Shown piece after piece: positions 1-7,762 of a DNA stretch of 18,995 nt (position 1 is the first letter of the stretch; every line of letters starts with the position of its first letter). Source of the stretch: UBA3855 sp964472035 (GTDB lineage Bacteria; Bacillota; Clostridia; Oscillospirales; Ruminococcaceae); the NCBI GenBank assembly GCA_964472035.1, contig CAYYIT010000046.1, positions 1 through 18,995 of the forward strand, given 5' to 3'. A program made the position numbers and the translations under genes. The notes below the pieces were generated by a model that saw only the letters and a list, made by a program, of their open reading frames with translations, had not been told where the DNA came from and made no database searches.

Positions 1-15
1 ATACCACTTCTATGT

Positions 16-46
16 GAAAAAGTCCAGCACTGGGCTGGACTTTTTT
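16..46 (-). terminator. Rho-independent terminator of the five-gene operon, probably bidirectional
   Basis: The arms AGTCCAGC (21-28) and GCTGGACT (34-41) close a 5-nt loop and are flanked by A-run and T-run sequence on both sides. It can therefore end minus-strand transcripts coming from 95-9766 and plus-strand transcripts entering from outside. It is the second of two hairpins after the last operon gene and the only one followed by a U-run on the minus strand. Confidence 0.75.
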
Positions 47-83
47 GACAGACTGTGAAGGGTTCCCTTTATAGGGAACCCTT
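17..83 (-). repeat. Two-hairpin intergenic element, copy 1
   Basis: Read on the minus strand, this is hairpin, then AGTCTGTCAAAAAAGTCC, then a second hairpin beginning in the GTCC. The same arrangement with linker AGTCTGTCGAAAAAGTCC occurs on the plus strand at 18915-18993. The loop and outer stem sequences differ but the linker and the GTCCAGC stem are kept. This suggests a dispersed intergenic element used as a terminator; only two copies are visible here. Confidence 0.5.
58..83 (-). terminator. Stem-loop just after the last operon gene
   Basis: A perfect 10-bp stem, AAGGGTTCCC (58-67) with GGGAACCCTT (74-83), closes a 6-nt loop 11 bases past the stop codon of the 842-residue gene. No U-run follows on the minus strand, so alone it is more likely an RNA 3'-end stabiliser or part of a compound terminator with the hairpin at 16-46. 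An AGTCTGTC-type linker joins the two hairpins. Confidence 0.5.
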
Positions 84-94
84 CTTTTGGGGGA

Positions 95-2623
95 TCATTC
101 AATTCTAAACGCTTCATAGGATCTATACAATGCCTCTATTTTTTCGGTGTCAGACATTTCCAGGAAATCACGGTAATCAATGGATTCCATTGTAATTGAA
201 ACCTCTTCCAGATTTTCCAGATACGCCTCTATCTGCGCATGGTATTCGCTCTCTGTAAACGTATTTCCGCTGCCGTCAGCATATACAGGATCGCCATGAC
301 TTCCATCGGGGTAATACTCATACATAAAGAGCAGTTCTCTTTGTAAGCTGCCCCCTGCAATGGAAAGCAGGTTATATTCTTCATATTGATATCCATTGCT
401 CATGGGACTGTAATAATTGATATTGACATATTCGCCGTTATCTCTATTCCGGTACAATGTCAGTGAATCGCCATAGGACTTACTATCACCTGGGCACTCT
501 AAATATTCCCAAGCACCATTCTGGTAACGATAGATATAATGATAAGGTGGTGCACTTGCGCCGCCATATCCATAAAAGAAGATTTCGCAGATTCCATCCA
601 TATCAATATCCCTGAACCAAAGTGACATGCCGCCTGGGCCTGATGTACTTCCCATCCGATCTGTCCAATCGTCCTCCTGGGACAGGAACATTTCCAGCAT
701 TGCCTCTGAAACACCCTGCGCCTCCATCTCCGTACTGCTGATCAACACCACCTCTTCCTCGATCATCACCGTCTCAGAAAAACGCTCATAGCCATCCAAG
801 CCCACCGAAAGGATATACTCTCCGGCAATCGCTTCAAACGTGTATGTACCATCAGCACCGGTTACAGTATCATAGATTCTCAGACCAACGGAAGAGTTCA
901 TTTCTACATAGGCGCCCTCAATGGGTTCGCCGGTCTGTGCATCGATAACAGTTCCCTGCAGCATTCCCATCTGCGGCGTGTAGGTCACATGGTCGCGCAG
1001 ATCAGTATAATCCTCAGCAGTGAACATGAAGTCAACATTGAAACTGTTGCCGCTTATGTTATGGCTGCTTGAAACCAGATATTCCAGGATCCGCTCCGCC
1101 TCCGGCGCATCGGCATCAAAGCCGCCGCTCGGGAAATACGCATAATTATCCGCATCCGCAAGCTCCGTGGTGATGCCGTAATCCTCGTACACCGCCTTCA
1201 GTGCGTCAACGAATTCGCCGTCGTAGGTAGCCCCGATGTCTCCATCGTACCCATCACTCCAGAGCACTGAGTCGGAAACCACCTGGCCGTTCTCAAATTC
1301 ATAGAGGTTATAGACAAAGCCCACACTGCCGCCGGCCACCTTGGTGACCGAGAATACATTTTCAAGTACGCCGTCATGATAGCGGATCGCCCAGTAATTT
1401 CCGCCGCCGCCATCACCGAACGCAGAGGCAGTGTTGCATTCGAACATAAAGTAGGTGTCCTCTCCGGTGTCGATCGCAGTGATATAATAGAAGAAGTTGT
1501 TCGATTCGTCCGCACGCATTCCAGCAGAAAGTTCACCGGTTCCGTTATCATTTGTCGGCAGGCATTCCAGTTCGGATTGGAAGGTCACTTCGCCATCCTC
1601 GAAGGTGAATAAATAAGCAGTCATGACATAATAAGGAATATCATTTTCATAGATCTCCATCGACACTAACTGTTCATTCGTGCAGAACACCACCATCTCC
1701 GGCACGTCATCCCCGTTGAGGTCCTCGATATAGGCGGAGTATACACCCTCCGGGCTGAGCCAGTTCTCCTCACCGTAGGACTCCATCGTGACCTGCGCAT
1801 CGGAGAGATCCGCCAGACCGTAGACCGGCACAAACTCCTCCTGCAGATAATCATAGTAGAGCTGCTCGAAATCCGGTTCCGTGGGAGCCTCCGTTACCGC
1901 CTCCGTTTCCGGCACAGGCTCCTCTTCGTTCTCCTCCTCGTTCTCCTCCTCGCGCTCGCCGGCGGCGTATTCCAGTGCCTCTTCGTCGAGCTTCATGTCC
2001 TCTGCATCCTCCGGCACCACGGGGGTCGGGTACGCGCCGATCGTGGATTCCGCCTCCACGATCACGGACACGATCTCCTCATCCTCGACAAGCAGACCGA
2101 AGCCTTCCAGCTCCTCCAGCTCCTCGTATTCCTCCGAGAGCAGGTACAGGAAGTAGTACGGTTCGGAAACGCTCACGTCTCCGGCATCGGGGACATCGTC
2201 CGGCTTTTCGTAGGCATCCGTCACGAGATAGCAGCCGTCCTCGATGCGGCAGCCCTCCTCGCTGACAAGCTCCGCAGCGTCCTCCGCTGCCTTGTACAGC
2301 GTCTCCGCCTTCTGGTTGGCGGCATCCAGTGCGGACGGCTCCTCGCTCTTCTCCGAACCGAACAGCGACGCGAGCTTGTCCCGCATCAGAAAGCATCCGC
2401 CGCCTGCCAGCACCAGCACTGCCGCGACTGCGGCAATGATAATGGGTGCCTTGCGCTTTTTCTTCGCCGCCGGTTCCTCCAGGATCGGCGGTGCGATCAT
2501 TCCTGCCGGATGCAGCATCTCCGGCGGTACCACCTCCCTCACAGGCGCCGACAGCGCCGTGCCGCAGCCGATGCAGAACTTGGCTTCATCCTTGTTTACT
2601 TTTCCGCATTTGGTACAGAACAT
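95..2623 (-). CDS. Zinc-ribbon, membrane-anchored protein with carboxypeptidase-regulatory-like domain
   Basis: This 842-residue protein is the last gene of the five-gene operon. Residues 3-20 form a zinc ribbon (C3, C6, C17, C20). A KKKRK stretch and a membrane helix at about 59-80 follow, predicting cytoplasmic N-terminus and extracellular remainder. Residues about 97-215 are the conserved post-helix domain and about 222-248 an acidic Thr/Pro linker. The tail has two D-x-D/N-x-D loops (D301-D305 and D672-D676) that resemble calcium-binding or FG-GAP-like repeats. Between them lies a carboxypeptidase-regulatory-like beta-sandwich at about 554-620, starting MLQGTVIDAQTGEPIEGA. The start has a GGAGG at 2630-2634. 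The first 250 codons are nearly identical in DNA to the gene upstream. The tail is unrecognised, and function is unknown; surface binding or sensing is inferred from architecture only. Confidence 0.85.
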   Translation of the reverse strand: MFCTKCGKVNKDEAKFCIGCGTALSAPVREVVPPEMLHPAGMIAPPILEEPAAKKKRKAPIIIAAVAAVLVLAGGGCFLMRDKLASLFGSEKSEEPSALDAANQKAETLYKAAEDAAELVSEEGCRIEDGCYLVTDAYEKPDDVPDAGDVSVSEPYYFLYLLSEEYEELEELEGFGLLVEDEEIVSVIVEAESTIGAYPTPVVPEDAEDMKLDEEALEYAAGEREEENEEENEEEPVPETEAVTEAPTEPDFEQLYYDYLQEEFVPVYGLADLSDAQVTMESYGEENWLSPEGVYSAYIEDLNGDDVPEMVVFCTNEQLVSMEIYENDIPYYVMTAYLFTFEDGEVTFQSELECLPTNDNGTGELSAGMRADESNNFFYYITAIDTGEDTYFMFECNTASAFGDGGGGNYWAIRYHDGVLENVFSVTKVAGGSVGFVYNLYEFENGQVVSDSVLWSDGYDGDIGATYDGEFVDALKAVYEDYGITTELADADNYAYFPSGGFDADAPEAERILEYLVSSSHNISGNSFNVDFMFTAEDYTDLRDHVTYTPQMGMLQGTVIDAQTGEPIEGAYVEMNSSVGLRIYDTVTGADGTYTFEAIAGEYILSVGLDGYERFSETVMIEEEVVLISSTEMEAQGVSEAMLEMFLSQEDDWTDRMGSTSGPGGMSLWFRDIDMDGICEIFFYGYGGASAPPYHYIYRYQNGAWEYLECPGDSKSYGDSLTLYRNRDNGEYVNINYYSPMSNGYQYEEYNLLSIAGGSLQRELLFMYEYYPDGSHGDPVYADGSGNTFTESEYHAQIEAYLENLEEVSITMESIDYRDFLEMSDTEKIEALYRSYEAFRIE

Positions 2624-2634
2624 GGTATTCCTCC
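1888..2634 (-). repeat. Near-identical 747-bp direct duplication, copy 1 (shared head)
   Basis: This stretch aligns without gaps to 3857-4603 at a constant offset of 1969 bases. Reading the two by eye gives only four mismatches, all in the 3' (linker-proximal) part of the coding sequence. It covers the ribosome binding site, the zinc ribbon, the membrane helix, the post-helix domain and the start of the linker. Similarity stops abruptly at both ends. Confidence 0.9.
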
Positions 2635-2672
2635 TTGACTTGAAAACTCCTCGCTTATTGCCTGCCTCGGGA

Positions 2673-4592
2673 TCAATAACTGATCTCGCAATTAGGCAGT
2701 GCTTCCTTCAGCATTTCTATATCCTCATCGGATATGTTATTTCCTGTAATATGTAACACTTCCAGATTCGTAAGGGATAACAACGGCGTGATATCGCTGA
2801 TTTCATTTTCTGACAAATACAGTTCCCGAAGATTTACCAGCGATGATAACGGAGTAATATCTGTAATTCCATTACCAAACAAATTCAATACTTCAAGACT
2901 TGTAAGAGCCTCTATGCCGTTGATATCAAGATAATCATCAGCCAGCTCATCCATCAGAATGCACAAATCCATCAAATGCTCCATTTCAGACAGCGCCTCA
3001 TAAATAGTCTCGTCAAAAGAAGCACATTCATATATATTTAATGTGGTAAGATTCGGGAGATAGGGAAATGTACTTGTGCCCAAATCGCAATACGCAAGTG
3101 TCATTTGCTCAAGTGTGCCAAGCTCCTGTGATAACCAATCCAGATTGTAGACAGGGGAAATTTCATCCAATGCCCATCCAAAGTTAGAGGCCCGGTTGAT
3201 TTCGCAAAATTCGTTGCCCCAGATTCCGATCTTTGTAATATATTGCCATTGTTCGTCTGCAAATTCCTCAGGAGTGCCCTCTCCACTTACAACACAGGAC
3301 ATGATCTTTTCTTCAAGCCTGTCTTCATCAATGTAAATTTCCGCACTTTCTCCCCCATTTCCATCAACTACGGTGATGGAACCAGCAACAAGAGCAGGCT
3401 GCAGAGGATTGTTGTCACAGTCAGTGAATGCGGTCTCGTCTTCATTGAATGTCAGTTCATAAACTGTACCGGAAGCTGCATCCGCAGGAACCGTGAACCA
3501 CATGGTTACTACGGGGGAGCCATCCACTGCGAAACAGTTGGACGCTGCACCGTCGTATGCAGCCGCAACCATCAGTTCCTCAGGATATGGGACGAACATA
3601 TTGAAATCGGCATAGGTATCTACATTGTAATCCACATCGCCAGCTGCGATCTCATCGCAAACCAGTGCGGAATCGCCGATCTTCTCCCCATCAACGAGGA
3701 TCTGGAAGAGATATCCGGTACAGCCGGCATCCTCCTGCACAGTGACATAAACCGGGACACTCTCACCGGGAGCTGCCGTAACATCTCCAATCGCCCATGC
3801 ATAGCCATCTGAAGCAGGGGCTTCGGTGGGCGCTTCCGTAGGAGTTTCCGTTACGACCTCCGTTACCGCCTCCGTTTCCGGCACAGGCTCCTCTTCGGTC
3901 TCCTCCTCGTTCTCCTCCTCACGCTCGCCGGCGGCGTATTCCAGTGCCTCTTCGTCGAGCTTCATGTCCTCCGCATCCTCCGGCACCACGGGGGTCGGGT
4001 ACGCGCCGATCGCGGATTCCGCCTCCACGATCACGGACACGATCTCCTCATCCTCGACAAGCAGACCGAAGCCTTCCAGCTCCTCCAGCTCCTCGTATTC
4101 CTCCGAGAGCAGGTACAGGAAGTAGTACGGTTCGGAAACGCTCACGTCTCCGGCATCGGGGACATCGTCCGGCTTTTCGTAGGCATCCGTCACGAGATAG
4201 CAGCCGTCCTCGATGCGGCAGCCCTCCTCGCTGACAAGCTCCGCAGCGTCCTCCGCTGCCTTGTACAGCGTCTCCGCCTTCTGGTTGGCGGCATCCAGTG
4301 CGGACGGCTCCTCGCTCTTCTCCGAACCGAACAGCGACGCGAGCTTGTCCCGCATCAGAAAGCATCCGCCGCCTGCCAGCACCAGCACTGCCGCGACTGC
4401 GGCAATGATAATGGGTGCCTTGCGCTTTTTCTTCGCCGCCGGTTCCTCCAGGATCGGCGGTGCGATCATTCCTGCCGGATGCAGCATCTCCGGCGGTACC
4501 ACCTCCCTCACAGGCGCCGACAGCGCCGTGCCGCAGCCGATGCAGAACTTGGCTTCATCCTTGTTTACTTTTCCGCATTTGGTACAGAACAT
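2673..4592 (-). CDS. Zinc-ribbon, membrane-anchored protein with cohesin-like domain and leucine-rich repeats
   Basis: The ATG at 4592 gives 639 residues and has GGAGG 7-8 bases upstream. A TTG six codons earlier would overlap the previous stop codon and lies before that binding site, so it is not used. The zinc ribbon, helix (about 59-80) and post-helix domain match the downstream gene almost exactly. After a Thr/Pro linker, residues about 264-406 look like a cohesin-type beta-sandwich: an IGDVTAAPGESVPVYVTV opening strand, a VTMWFTVPADAASGTVYELTF strand pair and a closing VAGSITVV strand. Residues about 450-639 are leucine-rich repeats of the internalin-like kind, with recurrent NxISDITPLxxLxNL units. 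The LRR region is visibly AT-richer than the head. A protein-binding surface receptor or scaffold is the likely role; the partner is unknown. Confidence 0.85.
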   Translation of the reverse strand: MFCTKCGKVNKDEAKFCIGCGTALSAPVREVVPPEMLHPAGMIAPPILEEPAAKKKRKAPIIIAAVAAVLVLAGGGCFLMRDKLASLFGSEKSEEPSALDAANQKAETLYKAAEDAAELVSEEGCRIEDGCYLVTDAYEKPDDVPDAGDVSVSEPYYFLYLLSEEYEELEELEGFGLLVEDEEIVSVIVEAESAIGAYPTPVVPEDAEDMKLDEEALEYAAGEREEENEEETEEEPVPETEAVTEVVTETPTEAPTEAPASDGYAWAIGDVTAAPGESVPVYVTVQEDAGCTGYLFQILVDGEKIGDSALVCDEIAAGDVDYNVDTYADFNMFVPYPEELMVAAAYDGAASNCFAVDGSPVVTMWFTVPADAASGTVYELTFNEDETAFTDCDNNPLQPALVAGSITVVDGNGGESAEIYIDEDRLEEKIMSCVVSGEGTPEEFADEQWQYITKIGIWGNEFCEINRASNFGWALDEISPVYNLDWLSQELGTLEQMTLAYCDLGTSTFPYLPNLTTLNIYECASFDETIYEALSEMEHLMDLCILMDELADDYLDINGIEALTSLEVLNLFGNGITDITPLSSLVNLRELYLSENEISDITPLLSLTNLEVLHITGNNISDEDIEMLKEALPNCEISY

Positions 4593-4603
4593 GGTATTCC
4601 TCC
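3857..4603 (-). repeat. Near-identical 747-bp direct duplication, copy 2 (shared head)
   Basis: This is the partner of 1888-2634. It includes the ribosome binding site and the first 245 or so codons of the cohesin/LRR gene. Its upstream edge lies 4 to 5 bases inside the gap that separates it from the stop codon of the truncated-cohesin gene, so the duplication boundary coincides with a gene boundary. Confidence 0.9.
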
Positions 4604-4606
4604 CTG

Positions 4607-5629
4607 TCAATAAATTGCATTCATCTCACGATCAAAGGCTTCTCCGGAGTAAGTTCCCACGATCTCCAGCACACTGGTGTCATACTCTACATCAATGATG
4701 GTTCCCACAAAACCGGGATTATTGGAAATCATAACAGGCACGCGCACCGTATCACCCTGATCACCGCGCACGCTGCCGACCGTCAGGGTAAACGCATCGC
4801 CCGCATCCGGCTGTTCCGCCGGAAGTGTCCGGCCGACAGCAACCTCACCATCGATCGTCTCCGGAAAACGTGATTCCAGGCTCCAGCTTCCGATATCCGT
4901 CCTGACAATGGAAACAGGATAGCTGCCGTCCGGCGCATCCTCCTTGATCCGGAATTCGATCACAAAGAATTCGCCATCAAAGTAGAAATCCTTCATTTGC
5001 GATGTATCAAACCAGAACATCTCGCAAATGTCCGTTTCTCCGGAAGGTGTCTCCTGTGCACCGCTCTCCACAGGATCCGTTGTGTCCTCGCCGTAGTCAA
5101 AAGTCATCTCATTTCGTAGGCTGGATACAGCCATAGTCGTCGGCTCCACCGCAGGACGCTCCGTTTCCTGCGGTGTGAAAATATCACCGCCCTGCGGTGT
5201 ATCCGGACGGGAATCCTCCGGCCTCTGCGGCTCCTGGGGTTCTGCCTCGTCCGCATCGGAGGGTTCTGCCGCAGAATCCGGCGCTTCCTCTCCGGACTGC
5301 CCGTCCTCCTGCGCATCCGTTTCCGGGGCAGGGGTTTCTTCCTCTTCATCTTCAGGTTCCTTTTCCAGCTCCGCCTGCGTCACGCCGTCATCTTTTCCGC
5401 CGAACAGCTGCTCACGGAACAGAAAGCCCGCACCGCCGCCAAGCAGCAGCACTGCCGCGATCGCACTCACTGCGATGATGCGTCCCTTCCGTTGTTTTGC
5501 AGGAACAGCCATTCCCTCAGCGGGAATGGCTGTCCGTTCCGGCGCAGATGACACCGCAGTCGGGCTGCCGCAGCCGTTACAGAATTTCGCTGTATCCGGA
5601 AGCTGCCTGCCGCACTTTCTGCAGATCAT
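4607..5629 (-). CDS. Zinc-ribbon, membrane-anchored protein with incomplete cohesin modules
   Basis: This 340-residue protein starts with a zinc ribbon (C3, C6, C17, C20) and has one membrane helix at about 50-71 after KQRKGR. A long acidic, Pro-rich linker fills about 80-165, and the post-helix domain of the four relatives is missing. Residues about 200-266 resemble the second half of a cohesin (FRIKEDAPDGSYPVSI, then a closing EVAVG strand). Residues about 278-333 resemble the first half of another (LTVGSVRGDQGDTVRVPVMI, NNPGFVGT, YDTSVLEIVG). The protein ends seven residues later, about halfway through the usual 140-residue fold. The stop codon is 14 nt before the next start. An internal deletion or recombination remnant is likely, though a permuted functional module is possible. 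The start has GGAGAGG about 8 bases upstream. Confidence 0.8.
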   Translation of the reverse strand: MICRKCGRQLPDTAKFCNGCGSPTAVSSAPERTAIPAEGMAVPAKQRKGRIIAVSAIAAVLLLGGGAGFLFREQLFGGKDDGVTQAELEKEPEDEEEETPAPETDAQEDGQSGEEAPDSAAEPSDADEAEPQEPQRPEDSRPDTPQGGDIFTPQETERPAVEPTTMAVSSLRNEMTFDYGEDTTDPVESGAQETPSGETDICEMFWFDTSQMKDFYFDGEFFVIEFRIKEDAPDGSYPVSIVRTDIGSWSLESRFPETIDGEVAVGRTLPAEQPDAGDAFTLTVGSVRGDQGDTVRVPVMISNNPGFVGTIIDVEYDTSVLEIVGTYSGEAFDREMNAIY

Positions 5630-5646
5630 TACGCACCTCTCCTTTT

Positions 5647-7725
5647 TTATTCGCAGATCAGCTCAGGAATATAGCTCTGTGCATTGCTCACAAACATATC
5701 CATGATATCCTCAGCAGGATCATCGATGTAATCGCGCAGACTCGTAATGAACAGATCCTTCAATGTCTGATCGTACTTGGTAGCCTGGCTCATTTCAATG
5801 CCGTCCGCAACCTCACGCAGCACCTCGAACTGGTTCTGACCGCCGAGGAGATCGTTGTAGTAGGCAACACCGTTCATAGCCTCGCTGTTGTTGACAAAGT
5901 CACCATATACCTCTGCATATTCCTGCATGGAATCCGTGTCCACGGTGAAGTAACGGATGAAGTCCGCTGCTCTGTCAGGATTATCGCAGTTCTTGGAAAC
6001 GCACAGCCAGCTGCCGCCCCAGAAGAACTCAGAGGGACCTGCAACGATATTGATATTGCCGGCATCGCCCATGCACTGCTGCAGCTGTGCCTCAGGGAGC
6101 AGGCACCATGTGGAGAAGAAGTAGCCGAAGGTCTCACCGGCATTACCGGCATTGTACCACGGATCCTCCCACTGACCAACGGTGGGATCGATATAACCGG
6201 CATCCACCATCTCCTTGGCAAAGCTTGTAAAGTTGCCGGCGATCTCGGTCTGCAGAACACCGTCATCCACCCATACGGCATTCTGGGAGGTGCTGTAGCA
6301 CTGCCACAGGCCGCCGAGGGATGCGCAGACTGTCACACCATTGTCCTTCAGGTCTTCTGCCACGGCCTTGAAGCCATCCCAGTCAGAGATCGCAGACTGC
6401 ATATCATCGGGATTTGTGATACCCAGGTATTCCTCTGCCATATCGGTGTAATAGCAGAAGCCGCCGGGGCATGCCTGCCAGGAAGCACCCATGAGCATTT
6501 CAGAAGTATTGGTAGCCACGTCCACCGTATAATCGTATGCATTTTCAAATTCGGAGTCCTCAATGCCGATATGGGACAGCGGCACTGCATATTCGTCTGT
6601 TTCGATGTAGTTCAGGATCCAGCCAGCTTCAGCAACAAACAGGTCAACGTCCTCGCCGGAATTGAGGTAGGTCGCATACTGGGTGCTTGCCTCGCCGCCG
6701 TTGGTACCGCACTGTACCCACTGCACATCCGAGCCTTCCACCATGCCTCTGTCATCACAGTACATCTCGATCATATTGTGCAGGTCAGCATCGGTCCAGC
6801 ATACGATGGACAGGGTGCCGTCCTCATCAATGGCTGCCTGTGCGCCGTCCGGCTCGGTCGGTGCTTCGGTCGGTGCCTCGGTGGGCGCTTCTGTTGGAGC
6901 TTCGGTGGGCGCCTCGGTGGGGGCTTCGGTCTCCTCTTCATCGGGATCAAGACCAGCAGCGATGCGCATGGACTCCTCGTCAAGCTTCATATCCTCGTAG
7001 GTATCCTCATCCACACCCTCAGGGTAGGCACCGACGCATGCATCAGTCTTGTAGAGGGCACTCATCACAGCGCCGCCCTTAATGTAGATCGCATAGCCCT
7101 CGCATTCTTCAATATCCTCAAAGAAATAATGTACCTTATACAGATAGTAGTCCGGATCGGATACGGACGCATCTCCGGCATCCGGACGCTCCTCCGGCGC
7201 TTCGTAGGCCTTCTTGAAGATGTAATAGCCGTCCTCGACCTGATAGCCCTCGGCATCCATTTCTACAAAAGCAGTTGCAGCGGCATCGTATACAGATTTT
7301 GCATGACCATTGGCATCTTCGATCGCTTCCTCGATGTCCACTTCTTCCTCGGACTCCACGACCTCCTTGTCGTTATCGCCGCCGAAGAGCTTGTCGCGCA
7401 GCAGGAAGCAGGTCGTTCCGCCGCCCACGAGCAGCACACCGATCACGGAAAGGGTGATGATCACCGGCGCCTTGCTCTTCTTTGCAGGCTTCACATTTCC
7501 GGTCACCTCATACTGGTTGGGATCGATCGGCATGGTCGGTCCGGACATCTGTGCCATTCTCTGGTTCAGCTCCTGATCATTCTGCGGGAACTGGGGCTGC
7601 TGTGCAGCGATCTCGCGGCTTCTTGCACCCGCCTGATTATCGGCTACGGGCGTGAGCGGAAAACCGCACACGGTGCAGAATTTTGCTTCATCCTGATTCT
7701 GGGTTCCACATTTTTCACAAAACAT
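5647..7725 (-). CDS. Zinc-ribbon, membrane-anchored solute-binding-like protein (second copy)
   Basis: This 692-residue protein begins with a zinc ribbon (C3, C6, C17, C20), then a Gln/Asn-rich stretch, and a helix at about 86-109 preceded by AKKSK. The post-helix domain (about 132-258) and seven Glu-Ala-Pro-Thr units (about 267-296) follow. Residues about 306-692 resemble an extracellular solute-binding protein of ABC-importer family 1: the opening GTLSIVCWTDADL strand, DVDLFVAEAGW, the WGGSWLCVSKNC strand and a late AADFIRYFT helix. There is no cleavable signal peptide or lipobox, and no ABC permease or ATPase gene is nearby. It is clearly paralogous to the upstream gene along its whole length. 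GGAGAG lies 8 bases before the start. Ligand is unknown; sugar binding or sensing is inferred from the fold and the neighbouring hydrolase. Confidence 0.85.
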   Translation of the reverse strand: MFCEKCGTQNQDEAKFCTVCGFPLTPVADNQAGARSREIAAQQPQFPQNDQELNQRMAQMSGPTMPIDPNQYEVTGNVKPAKKSKAPVIITLSVIGVLLVGGGTTCFLLRDKLFGGDNDKEVVESEEEVDIEEAIEDANGHAKSVYDAAATAFVEMDAEGYQVEDGYYIFKKAYEAPEERPDAGDASVSDPDYYLYKVHYFFEDIEECEGYAIYIKGGAVMSALYKTDACVGAYPEGVDEDTYEDMKLDEESMRIAAGLDPDEEETEAPTEAPTEAPTEAPTEAPTEAPTEPDGAQAAIDEDGTLSIVCWTDADLHNMIEMYCDDRGMVEGSDVQWVQCGTNGGEASTQYATYLNSGEDVDLFVAEAGWILNYIETDEYAVPLSHIGIEDSEFENAYDYTVDVATNTSEMLMGASWQACPGGFCYYTDMAEEYLGITNPDDMQSAISDWDGFKAVAEDLKDNGVTVCASLGGLWQCYSTSQNAVWVDDGVLQTEIAGNFTSFAKEMVDAGYIDPTVGQWEDPWYNAGNAGETFGYFFSTWCLLPEAQLQQCMGDAGNINIVAGPSEFFWGGSWLCVSKNCDNPDRAADFIRYFTVDTDSMQEYAEVYGDFVNNSEAMNGVAYYNDLLGGQNQFEVLREVADGIEMSQATKYDQTLKDLFITSLRDYIDDPAEDIMDMFVSNAQSYIPELICE
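6838..6930 (-). repeat. Tandem 12-bp repeats encoding an EAPT linker
   Basis: Seven in-frame Glu-Ala-Pro-Thr units form an extended Thr/Pro linker between the post-helix domain and the solute-binding-like domain. Third-codon positions vary among units, so the array is old enough to have diverged. Such arrays can change in copy number between strains. Confidence 0.85.
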
Positions 7726-7762
7726 AATTCAACTCTCCTTTGTTTTTGATTGGGGATGTATC

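Noticed and set aside
4593..4610. TTG start six codons upstream in the cohesin/LRR gene
   Set aside because: It overlaps the previous stop codon and lies upstream of the GGAGG that serves the ATG at 4592.
6838..6930. Possible CRISPR-like array
   Set aside because: The 12-bp units are in frame, have no spacers and encode a Thr/Pro linker.
5497..7749. 750-residue open frame on the plus strand opposite the solute-binding-like gene
   Set aside because: It is antisense to a gene with clear domains and a ribosome binding site, its residues show no recognisable family, and long antisense frames are expected in GC-rich codon patterns.
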